Source: Acidobacteriota bacterium | Lineage (GTDB): Bacteria; Acidobacteriota; Terriglobia; Bryobacterales; UBA6623 | Reading direction: 5' to 3' | DNA: 64,000 nucleotides | NCBI GenBank assembly: GCA_016125275.1 | Contig: WGMB01000003.1 | Coordinates: forward strand, 1,281,896 to 1,345,895 | Part shown: in pieces, positions 42,096 through 50,811 of the stretch | How positions within the stretch are numbered: the first letter of the stretch is position 1 | How the letters are laid out: each line of letters starts with the position of its first letter | Notes under the pieces: model-generated | What the model was told of the DNA's origin: nothing | What the model saw: the letters and a program-made list of their open reading frames with translations, nothing else | Database searches by the model: none | Position numbers and translations under genes: made by a program

Positions 42096-44213
42096 GTGCT
42101 GTTTCGCGAGTATGCTCCTCGACGCAGAGGAGCCCTGCCGTCGTTCCTGACCTCGCTGGGTCTGCACAGCCTCGTCGTGCTCGGAATCTGGACCGTCAAC
42201 CCGACGCCGTCGGCGCGCTTTCCCGACCCTACGCTCGCCGACATCCTCGAGAAGGAACAGCGCCAGATCACCTGGTACACGCCCAAGGCGCCGCTGCCGG
42301 CGGTGGCCCCGGCCGAGCCCGCGCCCAACCCCAGCCCCGCCAAGCTGCCGCGCTACCAGGCGCCGCAACGGGTCGTGGCCGACAACGCCAACCCGCTCTC
42401 CGACAAGCAGATGATTCTGGGCGAGGCGCCGGAGATCGAGATCCGCCAGGACCAGGACATCCCGAACATGGTCTCCTGGACCGCGCCCAAGGTGGAACAG
42501 CCGCGCTACCAGCCCACCCAGCCGAAGCTGATCGCGCCGCCGAGGCCCAAGAAGATCGAGCTCGAGAAGGCGCCGGAGATCCAGGCCGCCAACCCCGGCT
42601 ACGACTTCACGGATCTCGAGAAGCTGCCCGCGCTGCGCTACCGGCGGGACCGCAAGGAGGCGCCCAAGCCGCAACAACGCAGCGTGGAGGCCGCCGAGGC
42701 GCCCCAAATTCAGGCGCAAACCGCGCCCACGGTCGACCCCTCGCAGTTCGAGTCCGTCGCCCGGCTGCGCTACCAAGGCCGGCAGCGGAACGAGCAAGCC
42801 GCGCCCTCACAGCGCGCGGTGGAAGCCGAGCAGGCGCCGGAGATTGCCGCAAACGCCGCCTCGAACGCCGTCGCCCCGGCCCAGGACCTGCCCCGGCTGC
42901 GCTACCAGGACCGCCAAGCCCCGCCAAAGGCCGCACCCCGGCAGACGGCCTTGGACGCCTCCGGCGCGCCGATCCTGCGCGACGCCCCCGGCGCCCCGGG
43001 CGTGCCGTCCACTGCGATCCTGGCGAACGATACGCCGCGGCTGCGCTACCAGTCCGGCGACGGCGGCCGCCCGGCCGAACCGGCGCCGCGGCAGAGGGCT
43101 CTGGCGGATCTCGGCGGCGCCGCGCCCCACGTCGGAGGCGGTCCGGCCTCTGCGGCGCCTTCGGCCGTGCCCGGCGGAGACGTGCCGCGCCTACGCTATC
43201 AGGGCGAGTCGGCGCCCGGTCCATCCGGCGCTCCCCGCGCGCGGGCTCTGGGCGAGCTCGCCGACGGCGCCGCGCCGGATGTGGGCGGCCCGGCCGGAAC
43301 CGACGGCGCGGCCCGCCAGGCCACGGCCTCGCTCAACAAATCCTTCGATCTGCCCGGCGCGCCCCCGCCCAGCCTCGGCGCGGACGCAGGGACGGCCTCC
43401 GGCGGCACGGGCGGCGACGCCAACCTGCTGGTGGTCGGCGTGAACCCGTCGGAGAAAGCGCCGGCCGAGCCGCCCCGCGGCTCCCGCTCGGCGCTTTTCG
43501 CCGCCGGCCCGGACGCCTCCCGCAACGGCGGACAGACCTCCTCGGGCGACCAGATGGCCGCCTTGCGGGCGCCGAACCTGTCCATCCGCGGCGATTCCAC
43601 GCCGCAAACCGCCTCGCCGCGGCGCCAACCCGGCGATACGGCCGCCGACGACCTGCGAAAGCTCACCAAATCCGGCGGATTTCGCGACATGGCCGCGCCG
43701 CCGCCGCAGATCGCCTACAAGATCGACGCGCCGGAGATCGACATCGAGCATCCCTTCGTGGGCCGGCCCGTCTACACCGTGGCCATCAACATGCCCAACG
43801 TCACCAGCTATCGCGGCGACTGGGTGATCCAGTTCGCCGAATGGCTGCCGCCGGAGGAAGCCCGTAAGCGCCAGCGCGAGACGCCCGACCAGATCGAGGC
43901 CCGCTTGGCCGTGAAGGACGAGGCCCTGACGCCGCCCCAGCCCAGCAAGAAGGTCGATCCGCGCTACGTGGCCGACGCCGTGCGCGAGAGGGTCGAAGGC
44001 GAGGTGGTGCTCTACGGCGTGATCGGCGTGGACGGCTCGGTGCAGGGCCTGCAAGTGCTGCGCAGCCTGGACAAACGTCTCGACTTGGCCTCGCGGGCGG
44101 CGATCGCGCAGTGGGTCTTCGAGCCGGCCCGCAAGCGCGGCCAGGCCGTTCCGGTGGAGGTGCTGGTGCGCATCCCCTTCCGGCTCGATCCCAACGTCAA
44201 GGTGCGGTACTGA
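42096..44213 (+). CDS. TonB-like protein with seven RYQ repeats
   Basis: A 705-residue protein: one N-terminal membrane segment (residues 16-34), a long Pro/Ala/Arg-rich middle and a C-terminal TonB domain (about 610-705) with DPRYVADAVRERVEGEVVL, DGSVQGLQVLRS and WVFEPARKRGQAVPVEVLV. The middle holds seven copies of a unit starting with RYQ/LRYQ (near residues 86, 136, 180, 224, 268, 316 and 366), each followed by a PxxRALxxxxAPxI-like part. It probably spans the periplasm to power outer-membrane uptake or acts in a related TonB/TolA-like role. No ExbB/ExbD genes are in the window. The start is GTG. Confidence 0.78.
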   Translation: MLFREYAPRRRGALPSFLTSLGLHSLVVLGIWTVNPTPSARFPDPTLADILEKEQRQITWYTPKAPLPAVAPAEPAPNPSPAKLPRYQAPQRVVADNANPLSDKQMILGEAPEIEIRQDQDIPNMVSWTAPKVEQPRYQPTQPKLIAPPRPKKIELEKAPEIQAANPGYDFTDLEKLPALRYRRDRKEAPKPQQRSVEAAEAPQIQAQTAPTVDPSQFESVARLRYQGRQRNEQAAPSQRAVEAEQAPEIAANAASNAVAPAQDLPRLRYQDRQAPPKAAPRQTALDASGAPILRDAPGAPGVPSTAILANDTPRLRYQSGDGGRPAEPAPRQRALADLGGAAPHVGGGPASAAPSAVPGGDVPRLRYQGESAPGPSGAPRARALGELADGAAPDVGGPAGTDGAARQATASLNKSFDLPGAPPPSLGADAGTASGGTGGDANLLVVGVNPSEKAPAEPPRGSRSALFAAGPDASRNGGQTSSGDQMAALRAPNLSIRGDSTPQTASPRRQPGDTAADDLRKLTKSGGFRDMAAPPPQIAYKIDAPEIDIEHPFVGRPVYTVAINMPNVTSYRGDWVIQFAEWLPPEEARKRQRETPDQIEARLAVKDEALTPPQPSKKVDPRYVADAVRERVEGEVVLYGVIGVDGSVQGLQVLRSLDKRLDLASRAAIAQWVFEPARKRGQAVPVEVLVRIPFRLDPNVKVRY

Positions 44214-44221
44214 GCTCGCCG

Positions 44222-44926
44222 GTGCCGTCCCCGCCCCTCCAGTCCCGCCAGTGGCTGTTCGTCGACGCCGACGACACCCTTTGGGAGAACGCCGTCTACT
44301 TCGAGGAGGCCATCGCCGAGTTCACGGAGTTCCTGGATCACTCCTCGCTGTCGCCGGCCGAGGTTCGCCAAGCCCTCGACGCCATCGAGCTGCGCAGCAT
44401 CCGTGTGCACGGCTACGGCTCCAAGAATTTCGCGCGCAACCTGCGCCACTGCTTCGAGCAGCTCGTCGAGCGGCCCTTCTCGCAGACCGACCTCGACCGC
44501 GTGGTCGCCATGGGCGAGAGCATCATGCACCGGCCGATCGACCTGCTCGAAGGCGTCGCCGAGACGCTCGAGTACCTCAGCCGGCGCCACCACCTGACGC
44601 TGTTCACCAAAGGCCACAGCGAGGAGCAGTTGTTCAAGTTTCAGCGCTCCGAGCTGGGCCCTTGGTTCCACGGCGTGCGGGTCGTCAAGGAGAAGGACGC
44701 CGCCGCCTACCGCAGCCTGCTCGCCGAGGGAGACGTCGAGCCCGACGCCGCCTGGATGATCGGCAACAGCCCGAAGTCGGACATCCATCCTGCGCTCGAA
44801 GCCGGCCTGCGCGCCGTGCTGGTGCCGCACGAGGCCACCTGGGCGCTCGAGCTCACCGACCTGCCCGAGCCGTCGGACCGCTTTCGCATCGTCGAAAGCT
44901 TTCGCGCACTCACTGAGCTGTTCTAA
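44222..44926 (+). CDS. HAD-superfamily hydrolase
   Basis: A 234-residue phosphatase-like protein with HAD motif I VDADDTLWEN (nucleophile Asp), a helical cap, motif II Thr in LTLFTKG, the motif III Lys in VVKEKDAAAY, and motif IV in WMIGNSPKSDIHPA. The substrate is unknown. The GTG at 44222 lies 8 bp after the TonB-like stop codon; a longer frame into that gene looks spurious. The next gene has its own promoter. Confidence 0.85.
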   Translation: MPSPPLQSRQWLFVDADDTLWENAVYFEEAIAEFTEFLDHSSLSPAEVRQALDAIELRSIRVHGYGSKNFARNLRHCFEQLVERPFSQTDLDRVVAMGESIMHRPIDLLEGVAETLEYLSRRHHLTLFTKGHSEEQLFKFQRSELGPWFHGVRVVKEKDAAAYRSLLAEGDVEPDAAWMIGNSPKSDIHPALEAGLRAVLVPHEATWALELTDLPEPSDRFRIVESFRALTELF

Positions 44927-44985
44927 GCCGTTTCCCCGACCCGGCCAATGGCGGATCGGCGGGCGAAGCTCCGTCTTGGGCTTGA

Positions 44986-45013
44986 TTGACAAAAATGACA
45001 TTTCCGTTAAGAT
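44986..45013 (+). promoter_or_regulatory. Promoter of the HELLH-protein gene
   Basis: Perfect -35 TTGACA (44986-44991), 16-bp spacer, -10 TAAGAT (45008-45013). The predicted start of transcription, near 45020, lies after the first in-frame ATG (45017), so it also shows that translation must begin at the ATG at 45056, which has GGAGGG before it. Confidence 0.72.
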
Positions 45014-45055
45014 TCGATGAAGACCCGTTCACTGGGTCGGGACGGAGGGCGCGCC

Positions 45056-45583
45056 ATGTCATCGAATCTGGCCAAAGCCGCAATCGCCGCCCTGCTGTGT
45101 CAGGGCGCGCTCGGAGCGACGGTCTTGCGATTGTGTTTGCAGGACCGCGCCGACCTGCGCATGCCCGCCCGGGCCGCCCTGATCCAGGAGCTGATCCGGC
45201 TCTTCCCGAGCGCCCGGCTCAGCCCCGACTGTCCCGGCGATCCCGGCGCTTTGGCGATCACCCTACTGCCGCAGTTGTCCGGCCAGCCTTCTGACGCGCT
45301 CGGCGCCATGGCCGTGCGGGCAGACGGCGTGATCGCGCCCCCGATCCTCGTGTTCGTCAACGCCGTGGTGGCCCACAGCTCCGCCAAGAGCGAAGAGGCG
45401 CTGGGTCTGGCCCTGGCCCGCGTGGCCGGCCACGAGCTTTTGCACTTCTTGAGCCAGTCGCGAGAACACAGTCCGGCCGGGCTGCTGCAGGAGCGGCTCA
45501 GCGCCGCCGACCTCACCAGCCGGTCGAGCCTCGGCAGTCCGCAGCGAGAACGAACGCCCGAGCCGGTCGCCACAGCCCGCTGA
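45056..45583 (+). CDS. Small secreted HELLH metallopeptidase-like protein
   Basis: A 175-residue protein with a signal peptide (residues 1-21). Near the C-terminus it has HELLH (126-130) and a third His at 138 in REHSPAGLLQERLSAADL: a zinc-site pattern close to metzincins but with the third ligand two residues late. I recall similar small proteins (GHE-x2-H ... H-x3-G ... LS-x2-DL) from Acidobacteria, without known function. Four cysteines may pair. The start at 45056 is fixed by the promoter and the GGAGGG ribosome-binding site. It appears to be a single-gene unit. Confidence 0.72.
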   Translation: MSSNLAKAAIAALLCQGALGATVLRLCLQDRADLRMPARAALIQELIRLFPSARLSPDCPGDPGALAITLLPQLSGQPSDALGAMAVRADGVIAPPILVFVNAVVAHSSAKSEEALGLALARVAGHELLHFLSQSREHSPAGLLQERLSAADLTSRSSLGSPQRERTPEPVATAR

Positions 45584-45618
45584 TCGGCTTGCGTCCGGCC
45601 CGGCCGTTTGCGAGAACT

Positions 45619-45650
45619 GAGGGACGGGGCGTTCAGCGCGCCCCGCCCTC
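45619..45650 (+). terminator. 12-bp hairpin abutting the ABC ATPase start codon
   Basis: Arms GAGGG-A-CGGGGCG (45619-45631, bulged A) and CGCCCCGCCCTC (45639-45650) form a 12-bp GC stem with a 7-nt loop, ending at the base before the ATG at 45651. No T run follows. It could end the upstream transcript, or restrain initiation at the ATG, which has no ribosome-binding site of its own. Confidence 0.45.
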
Positions 45651-46595
45651 ATGGACTCCCCTGCTCTGCTGTGCGAATCCCTGGTGAAGGTCTACCCGCC
45701 CGACGTACGGGCGGTCGACGGGCTGGACCTGGAGGTCCCGCGCGGCGAGTGCTTCGGCCTGCTGGGGCCGAACGGCGCCGGTAAAACGACAACTGTCGAG
45801 ATCTGCGAAGGCCTGCTGGAACCCACCTCCGGGCGCGTCGAGATCCTGGGGCGGCGCTGGGCTGACGCCGGCCGCGCCCTGCGCCTGCGCATCGGCGTCT
45901 CCCTGCAAGAGACCCGCCTGCCCGAAAAAGCCAGCGCGCTCGAAACCGCCCGCCTGTTCCGCAGCTTCTATGACGACGGCCTGGAACCGCTCGAAGTCCT
46001 GCGCGAGGTCGGGCTGGAGTCCAAGGCCGACGCCTGGGTCGGCAAGCTCTCCGGCGGCCAGAAGCGCCGTCTCGAGATCGCCTGCGCCCTGGTCGGCCGC
46101 CCCGAGCTGCTGTTCCTCGACGAGCCGACCACGGGCCTCGACCCGCAGGCCCGCCGCCAGCTCTGGGAGGTCATCCGCCGGCTGCGCGCCGAAGGCCGCA
46201 CCGTGCTGCTCACCACACATTACATGGACGAGGCCGAGCAACTCTGCGACCGCGTGGCGATCATCGACAAGGGCAGGGTCATCGCGCTGGGCTCGCCCGA
46301 AGAGCTGATCGGCGCGCTCGGCGGAGACCGCGTGCTCGAGGTCGTGCTCGACGGCCCCGCCCCGCCGCCGGACGAGAGCTTCTGGCGCGAGCGCGTGCAG
46401 GACGTCTGCGAGGCGCGCGTCGACGGCGACCGGGCGCTGCTCTCCGTCAACCGCCCGCACATCGCCATCCCCTCTCTGCTCGAAGCCATCGCTGCGGCCG
46501 GCCGCAGCCTGGAGGATCTCAAGACCCGGCACGCCACGCTCGAGGACGTCTTCCTCAAGCTCACCGGCCGTACGCTCGAAGGAGAGTCCCGCTGA
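45651..46595 (+). CDS. ABC-2 type exporter ATP-binding protein
   Basis: A 314-residue ATPase: Walker A GPNGAGKTTT, Q-loop LQETRLPEK, signature KLSGGQKRRLEIA, Walker B LLFLDEPTTGLDP, switch TTHYMDEAEQ, then a C-terminal DrrA-like extension (about 225-314). It powers the permease encoded next, whose ATG overlaps its stop by 1 bp (TGATG). The cargo (drug, lipid or polysaccharide) is unknown. Confidence 0.93.
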   Translation: MDSPALLCESLVKVYPPDVRAVDGLDLEVPRGECFGLLGPNGAGKTTTVEICEGLLEPTSGRVEILGRRWADAGRALRLRIGVSLQETRLPEKASALETARLFRSFYDDGLEPLEVLREVGLESKADAWVGKLSGGQKRRLEIACALVGRPELLFLDEPTTGLDPQARRQLWEVIRRLRAEGRTVLLTTHYMDEAEQLCDRVAIIDKGRVIALGSPEELIGALGGDRVLEVVLDGPAPPPDESFWRERVQDVCEARVDGDRALLSVNRPHIAIPSLLEAIAAAGRSLEDLKTRHATLEDVFLKLTGRTLEGESR

Positions 46596-47632
46596 TGCGT
46601 TGGCAAGCCTTTCGCGAGCTGCTGCTGGACCGTCTGCGGCAGTTTCACCGCGAACCCGAGGTCATCTTCTGGGTCTACCTGTTCCCCTTGCTGCTGATCG
46701 CCGGCCTGGGCGTGGCCTTCAGCGAGGACGGCCCCAAGCCCGTGCTGGTGCGCGTGGTCGCGGACTCCCCCGAGCGCACCGCCGAGCTCGCGCGGCAACT
46801 GGCCTCGCCGGAGATCGAGACCGAGACGGCCGGGCTCGACCAGCTCGACCGCGCCGGCATGGGAGGCCGCTGGGACCTCACCATCGTGGCGCGTGACGGC
46901 GGCGTCGAGTACCGCCTGGACCCCCAGCAGCCCGAGAGCCGCCTGGCGCGCGAGCTCGCCGACCGCGCGCTGCAGCAGTCCCAGGGCCGCGTCGACCCGG
47001 TCTCCACGACAACCGTCGCGGAAGTCCGGCCCGGCTCGCGCTACATCGACTGGGTCATCCCCGGTCTGCTGGGCCTCAACATCCTGGGCAGCAGCATGTG
47101 GGGCGTAGGATTCACGCTGGTGGACCTGCGCATCCGCAAGGTGCTCAAGCGGCTCAGCGCCACGCCGATGCGGCACGGCGACTTTCTGTTGGCCCTACTG
47201 GCTTCCCGCATGTTGTTCTTGGCGCTGGAGGTCGTGGCGATCCTGGCTTTCGGCCGGCTGGTCTTCCACATGCCCATCGTGGGCGACCCTCTCTCGATCG
47301 CCGGGCTGTGCTTCCTCGGCGCCTGCTCCTTCTCGGCGATCTCCTTGCTCACCGGCGCCCGCGCGGACAAGCTCGAGACCGTGACCGGCCTCATGAACGC
47401 CATCCAAGTGCCCATGTGGATCGCCTCGGGAGTCTTCTTCAGCGCCGACCGCTTTCCGCCCGTCGTGCAGCCGCTGATTCAGCTCTTGCCGCTCACGCAG
47501 CTCAACAACGGCTTGCGCGCCATCCTGCTGGAAGGCCACAACTTGCTCGACGAAGCCGCCGCCGTCGGAGTTCTGTCAGCCTGGGGAATTGTTTGCTTCG
47601 CGGCGGCCTTGCGCTTGTTCCGCTGGCAATGA
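46595..47632 (+). CDS. ABC-2 type exporter permease
   Basis: A 345-residue membrane protein of the ABC2_membrane_3 type: one N-terminal helix (about 25-43), a periplasmic domain of about 110 residues, then five helices with the typical PGLLGLNILGSSMWGVGF and MNAIQVPMWIASGVFFSADRFP segments. It forms the export pathway with the ATPase just upstream. Confidence 0.92.
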   Translation: MRWQAFRELLLDRLRQFHREPEVIFWVYLFPLLLIAGLGVAFSEDGPKPVLVRVVADSPERTAELARQLASPEIETETAGLDQLDRAGMGGRWDLTIVARDGGVEYRLDPQQPESRLARELADRALQQSQGRVDPVSTTTVAEVRPGSRYIDWVIPGLLGLNILGSSMWGVGFTLVDLRIRKVLKRLSATPMRHGDFLLALLASRMLFLALEVVAILAFGRLVFHMPIVGDPLSIAGLCFLGACSFSAISLLTGARADKLETVTGLMNAIQVPMWIASGVFFSADRFPPVVQPLIQLLPLTQLNNGLRAILLEGHNLLDEAAAVGVLSAWGIVCFAAALRLFRWQ

Positions 47633-47641
47633 GCGTTCGGC

Positions 47642-47647
47642 TACATT
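47642..47647 (+). promoter_or_regulatory. -10-like hexamer 8 nt before the dehydrogenase gene
   Basis: TACATT (one mismatch) ends eight bases before the ATG at 47656 with no ribosome-binding site between them. No convincing -35 is seen. Another case of the near-leaderless arrangement. Confidence 0.35.
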
Positions 47648-47655
47648 GGTAGTTT

Positions 47656-48627
47656 ATGGTCAAGCCTAAAATCTCGATTCCCGATGACTACCCCGCCGTG
47701 ATGGGGCCCAGCAACGCCTTCAAAATGCTCAAATTCCGAGCCGATGTCGACTACCACGAATCGTTGCCGCCATCGGAAGACGTTTTGCTCGAACGGATCG
47801 GCGAAGCTCCCTACGTCATCAATATTCGCTCCTCGGTCCGTTTTCCCGCCGCCACTCTCGAAAAGATGAAGACAGTCAAATTGCTGTCTTTGTGGGGAAC
47901 CGGCACCGACCACGTCGATTTGGAGGCCGCTGAAAAGCTCGGAATTACCGTCACCAACACGCCCGGCGTCTCCGCCATCGCCATGGCCGAGCATACGCTG
48001 GCGCTAATGCTGGCCACGGCCCGCGACCTGGTGCGCATCGACGCCAAGACCCGCCGCGGCGGCTGGCCGCGCGGCTTCGTGACGCAGCTCCACGGCAAGA
48101 CCCTCGGTATCGTCGGCCTCGGCGCCATCGGCCAGCAGGTCGCCCGCATCGCCCGCGGCATCGGCATGAAGGTGATCGCCTGGACCCGCCACGCCAACAT
48201 CCTGCTGGCGCAGGAACTCGACATCGAGCTGGTGCAGCTCGACGATCTCTACCGCCGGTCCGACGTCGTCAGCCTGCACGTCCGACAGACGCCGGAGACC
48301 GTGAACTTCTTCGGCGAGCGGCAGATCAACCTGATGAAGCGCTCGGCCATCCTGATCAACACGGCCCGCGGCGCCGTGGTGGACGAAGCCGCCCTGATCC
48401 AGGCGCTCGAGAGCGAGCGCATCGCCGGCGCCGGCCTCGACGTCTACTGCCAGGAGCCGCTGCCCGAAGGCCACCCCATCACCAAGCTCTCCAACGTGAT
48501 CCTCACGCCCCACTCCGGCGGCGTTAGCAAGGAAGCCTTGGAAGCCGGTCTGCAGATGTCCGTCGACAATGTGTTCGACTTCATCAACGGCGACCCGCAG
48601 CACGTAGTCGTCGGCCCGAAAGCATAG
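47656..48627 (+). CDS. D-isomer-specific 2-hydroxyacid dehydrogenase
   Basis: A 323-residue NAD-dependent dehydrogenase of the phosphoglycerate-dehydrogenase-like group. The Rossmann motif GIVGLGAIGQQVARIARGIG lies near residue 152; catalytic Arg, Glu and His are in NTARGAVVDEAAL, CQEPLPEGHP and ILTPHSGG. The substrate is not fixed; it could reduce 2-oxo acids or oxidise 3-phosphoglycerate, but it lacks the ACT domain of long SerA. The first 100 codons are visibly less GC-rich than the rest (see findings). Confidence 0.88.
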   Translation: MVKPKISIPDDYPAVMGPSNAFKMLKFRADVDYHESLPPSEDVLLERIGEAPYVINIRSSVRFPAATLEKMKTVKLLSLWGTGTDHVDLEAAEKLGITVTNTPGVSAIAMAEHTLALMLATARDLVRIDAKTRRGGWPRGFVTQLHGKTLGIVGLGAIGQQVARIARGIGMKVIAWTRHANILLAQELDIELVQLDDLYRRSDVVSLHVRQTPETVNFFGERQINLMKRSAILINTARGAVVDEAALIQALESERIAGAGLDVYCQEPLPEGHPITKLSNVILTPHSGGVSKEALEAGLQMSVDNVFDFINGDPQHVVVGPKA

Positions 48628-48642
48628 AATCAGCGCGCGGGC

Positions 48643-49392
48643 ATGCGCAACCTCAAGATCACCGTCTCCTACGAGGGGACGGACTTCTGCGGCTGGCAGG
48701 TGCAGCCGGACCAGCGCACGATCCAAGGCGAGATCGAGGCGGCTCTGGAAGCCGTCGAGGAACGCCCGGTGAAGGTGCACGGCTCCGGCCGCACCGACGC
48801 AGGGGTGCACGCCCTCGGCCAGGTCGCCTCGTTCCATCTGGCCAACCGCATCCCCTGCGAGAACCTGCAGCTCGCCCTCAACCACCGGCTGCCGCCGGCC
48901 ATCCGCGTGCTGCGCGTGGAAGAGGTCAGCGAGGGCTTCCACGCCCGCTACAGCGCCACGGCCAAGACCTACGAGTATCGAATCTGGCGGGGGCAGGTCT
49001 GCCCGCCGTTCATCCGCCGCTACGTCTGGAGGCTGCCCTACCCCCTCGACGAGGCGGCGATGGTCGCGGCGGCCCCTCTGTTCGAGGGCGAACGAGACTT
49101 CCGCTCGCTGGCCACCGGCGACGGCGCCGGCCTGGAGTCGACCGTGCGCACCATCTACTCCTCGCGCCTGGAACGGGAAGGCGAGCAGTTGACCTACCGC
49201 GTGCGCGGCTCGGGCTTCCTCTACAACATGGTCCGCAACATCGTGGGGACCCTGCTGGAGGTCGGCCGCGGCAACCTGCGCCCGGCCGACATCGAGCGCA
49301 TCCTGGCCGGCCGCAGCCGCGCCCTGGCGGGTCCCACGGCCCCCTCGGTCGGCCTCTTCCTGGTCAGCGTCGAGTATCCGGAGCCGTGCTAG
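48643..49392 (+). CDS. truA: tRNA pseudouridine synthase A
   Basis: A 249-residue enzyme that makes pseudouridine at positions 38-40 of tRNA anticodon arms. The catalytic Asp is in GSGRTDAGVHALGQ; YSATAKTYEYRIW and the C-terminal VRGSGFLYNMVRNIVGTLLEVGRG are also diagnostic. The length fits the family. TAGAAT (48625-48630) lies 12 bases before the ATG. Confidence 0.96.
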   Translation: MRNLKITVSYEGTDFCGWQVQPDQRTIQGEIEAALEAVEERPVKVHGSGRTDAGVHALGQVASFHLANRIPCENLQLALNHRLPPAIRVLRVEEVSEGFHARYSATAKTYEYRIWRGQVCPPFIRRYVWRLPYPLDEAAMVAAAPLFEGERDFRSLATGDGAGLESTVRTIYSSRLEREGEQLTYRVRGSGFLYNMVRNIVGTLLEVGRGNLRPADIERILAGRSRALAGPTAPSVGLFLVSVEYPEPC

Positions 49393-49426
49393 ACTTGGCC
49401 CGCGGAGTCCAAACGGAGGGCGCGCG

Positions 49427-50695
49427 ATGCATCGACGAAACTTTCTTCGGCGGTCCCTCGCCGGAGCCGCGGTCGTCAGTCAGTTCGGAGCGGTCGGCGA
49501 CGGCTTGTTGCGGGCCCAGGCGCCGCCGCGGCCCGAGTACGACCTGCTGATCAAGGGCGGCCGGCTGGTCGACCCGGCCCAGAACATCTCCGCCCGGCTC
49601 GATGTGGCGACCAAGGGCTCCAAGGTGGCCCGCGTCGCCGCCGACATCCCGGCTGACAGCGCCCGCCACGTGCTCGACGCCACCGGCCATCTGGTCACGC
49701 CCGGGCTCATTGACATCCACGTACACGTCTACGACGGCGTGGCGCCGCTGGGCATTCCCGCCGACCCCAACTGCATCGCCAAGGGCGTCACCACGGCGGT
49801 GGACGCCGGCTCGGCCGGCGCGCATACCTTTCCGGGGCTTCGCAAATACGTCATCAACGTGGCGGACACGCGGATCTTCGCACTGCTCAACATCTCCGTC
49901 ATCGGCCAGTCCACGCTGTCGGGCGAGAACGCCTGGGGCGAGCTGCTCGACCTGCGTTACGCCAACGTCGAGCTGGCGGCCAAGACGATCGAGCGGCACC
50001 GTGACGTGATCCTCGGCATGAAGGTGCGGCTGACCCGCAACATCGCCGGCGACCACGACCTCGAAGCGTTGCGACGCGCCCGCGAGGCGGCCGAGGCCGC
50101 CGGCACGCCGCTGATGGTCCACATCGGCGGGCAAGCCTCGCCCACCCAGACCGTGGTCAAGATGCTCCGCCCCGGCGACGTCATCACCCACAGCTTTCGC
50201 GGCGGAGAAGGCGGCATCCTCACCTCTGACGGGCGCGTGTTCGAAGAGGTGCTCGAAGCGGTCTCCAACGGCATCCACCTCGATATCGGGCACGGCGCCG
50301 GCAGCTTCTCTTTCGATACGGCCGAGAGGGTCCTGGCGCAGGGACTCAAGCCGGGCACGATCTCCAGCGACGTGCACCAGTTCAACGTGCATGGGCCGGT
50401 GTTCGACCTGGCGACGACCTTGTCGAAGTTCATGCACCTGGGGCTGTCGCTCGAAGAGACCATCGCGCGGGCCACCTCCAACCCCTCGCAGGTCTTCGGC
50501 AAGCTCCACGAGCTGGGCACGTTGAAGGAAGGCGCCGAGGCCGACGTGGCGATCTTCGCGCTGGACGAGGGGAAGTTCGAGTTCACTGACGCACTCGGCG
50601 CCCGCCGCACGGGCTCGCGCAAGCTGCGCCCCCTAGCCACGGTGAAAGGGGGCTCGCTTTACGGGGACGCCACCTTCCCAATCGAGCGGCTCTGA
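49427..50695 (+). CDS. Tat-exported amidohydrolase/deacetylase-family metalloenzyme
   Basis: A 422-residue amidohydrolase with a twin-arginine signal (MHRRNFLRRSLAGAAVVSQFG). The metal-binding HxH is in PGLIDIHVHVYDG, the lysine to be carboxylated is probably in ILGMKVRLTRN, and later His/Asp in MVHIGGQ and GTISSDVHQFN complete a two-metal site, as in dihydroorotase-like deacetylases. It likely hydrolyses a cyclic amide or N-acyl compound in the periplasm. GGAGGG precedes the ATG. It resembles the secreted hydrolase at 2012-3430 in logic but not in subfamily. Confidence 0.87.
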   Translation: MHRRNFLRRSLAGAAVVSQFGAVGDGLLRAQAPPRPEYDLLIKGGRLVDPAQNISARLDVATKGSKVARVAADIPADSARHVLDATGHLVTPGLIDIHVHVYDGVAPLGIPADPNCIAKGVTTAVDAGSAGAHTFPGLRKYVINVADTRIFALLNISVIGQSTLSGENAWGELLDLRYANVELAAKTIERHRDVILGMKVRLTRNIAGDHDLEALRRAREAAEAAGTPLMVHIGGQASPTQTVVKMLRPGDVITHSFRGGEGGILTSDGRVFEEVLEAVSNGIHLDIGHGAGSFSFDTAERVLAQGLKPGTISSDVHQFNVHGPVFDLATTLSKFMHLGLSLEETIARATSNPSQVFGKLHELGTLKEGAEADVAIFALDEGKFEFTDALGARRTGSRKLRPLATVKGGSLYGDATFPIERL

Positions 50696-50729
50696 CGTAT
50701 TTGGGGCTCGAGGGCCTTAACATTCGGTT

Positions 50730-50811
50730 TACAATCGAGGGACAGCCCGGCATCCGGCGTCCTTTTTCTTGGGACATCGGACCCGGGCTTTGCGTTGGAG
50801 GTAACCTCACT
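50730..50811 (+). promoter_or_regulatory. -10 hexamer and structured leader of the TIGR03437 gene
   Basis: TACAAT at 50730-50735 is a good -10 (no clear -35). The roughly 70-nt leader after it contains AGCCCGG near its start and CCGGGCT just before the GGAGGT ribosome-binding site (50797-50802), able to close a hairpin with an inner GTCC/GGAC pair. This may influence translation; no known riboswitch is recognised. Confidence 0.4.
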
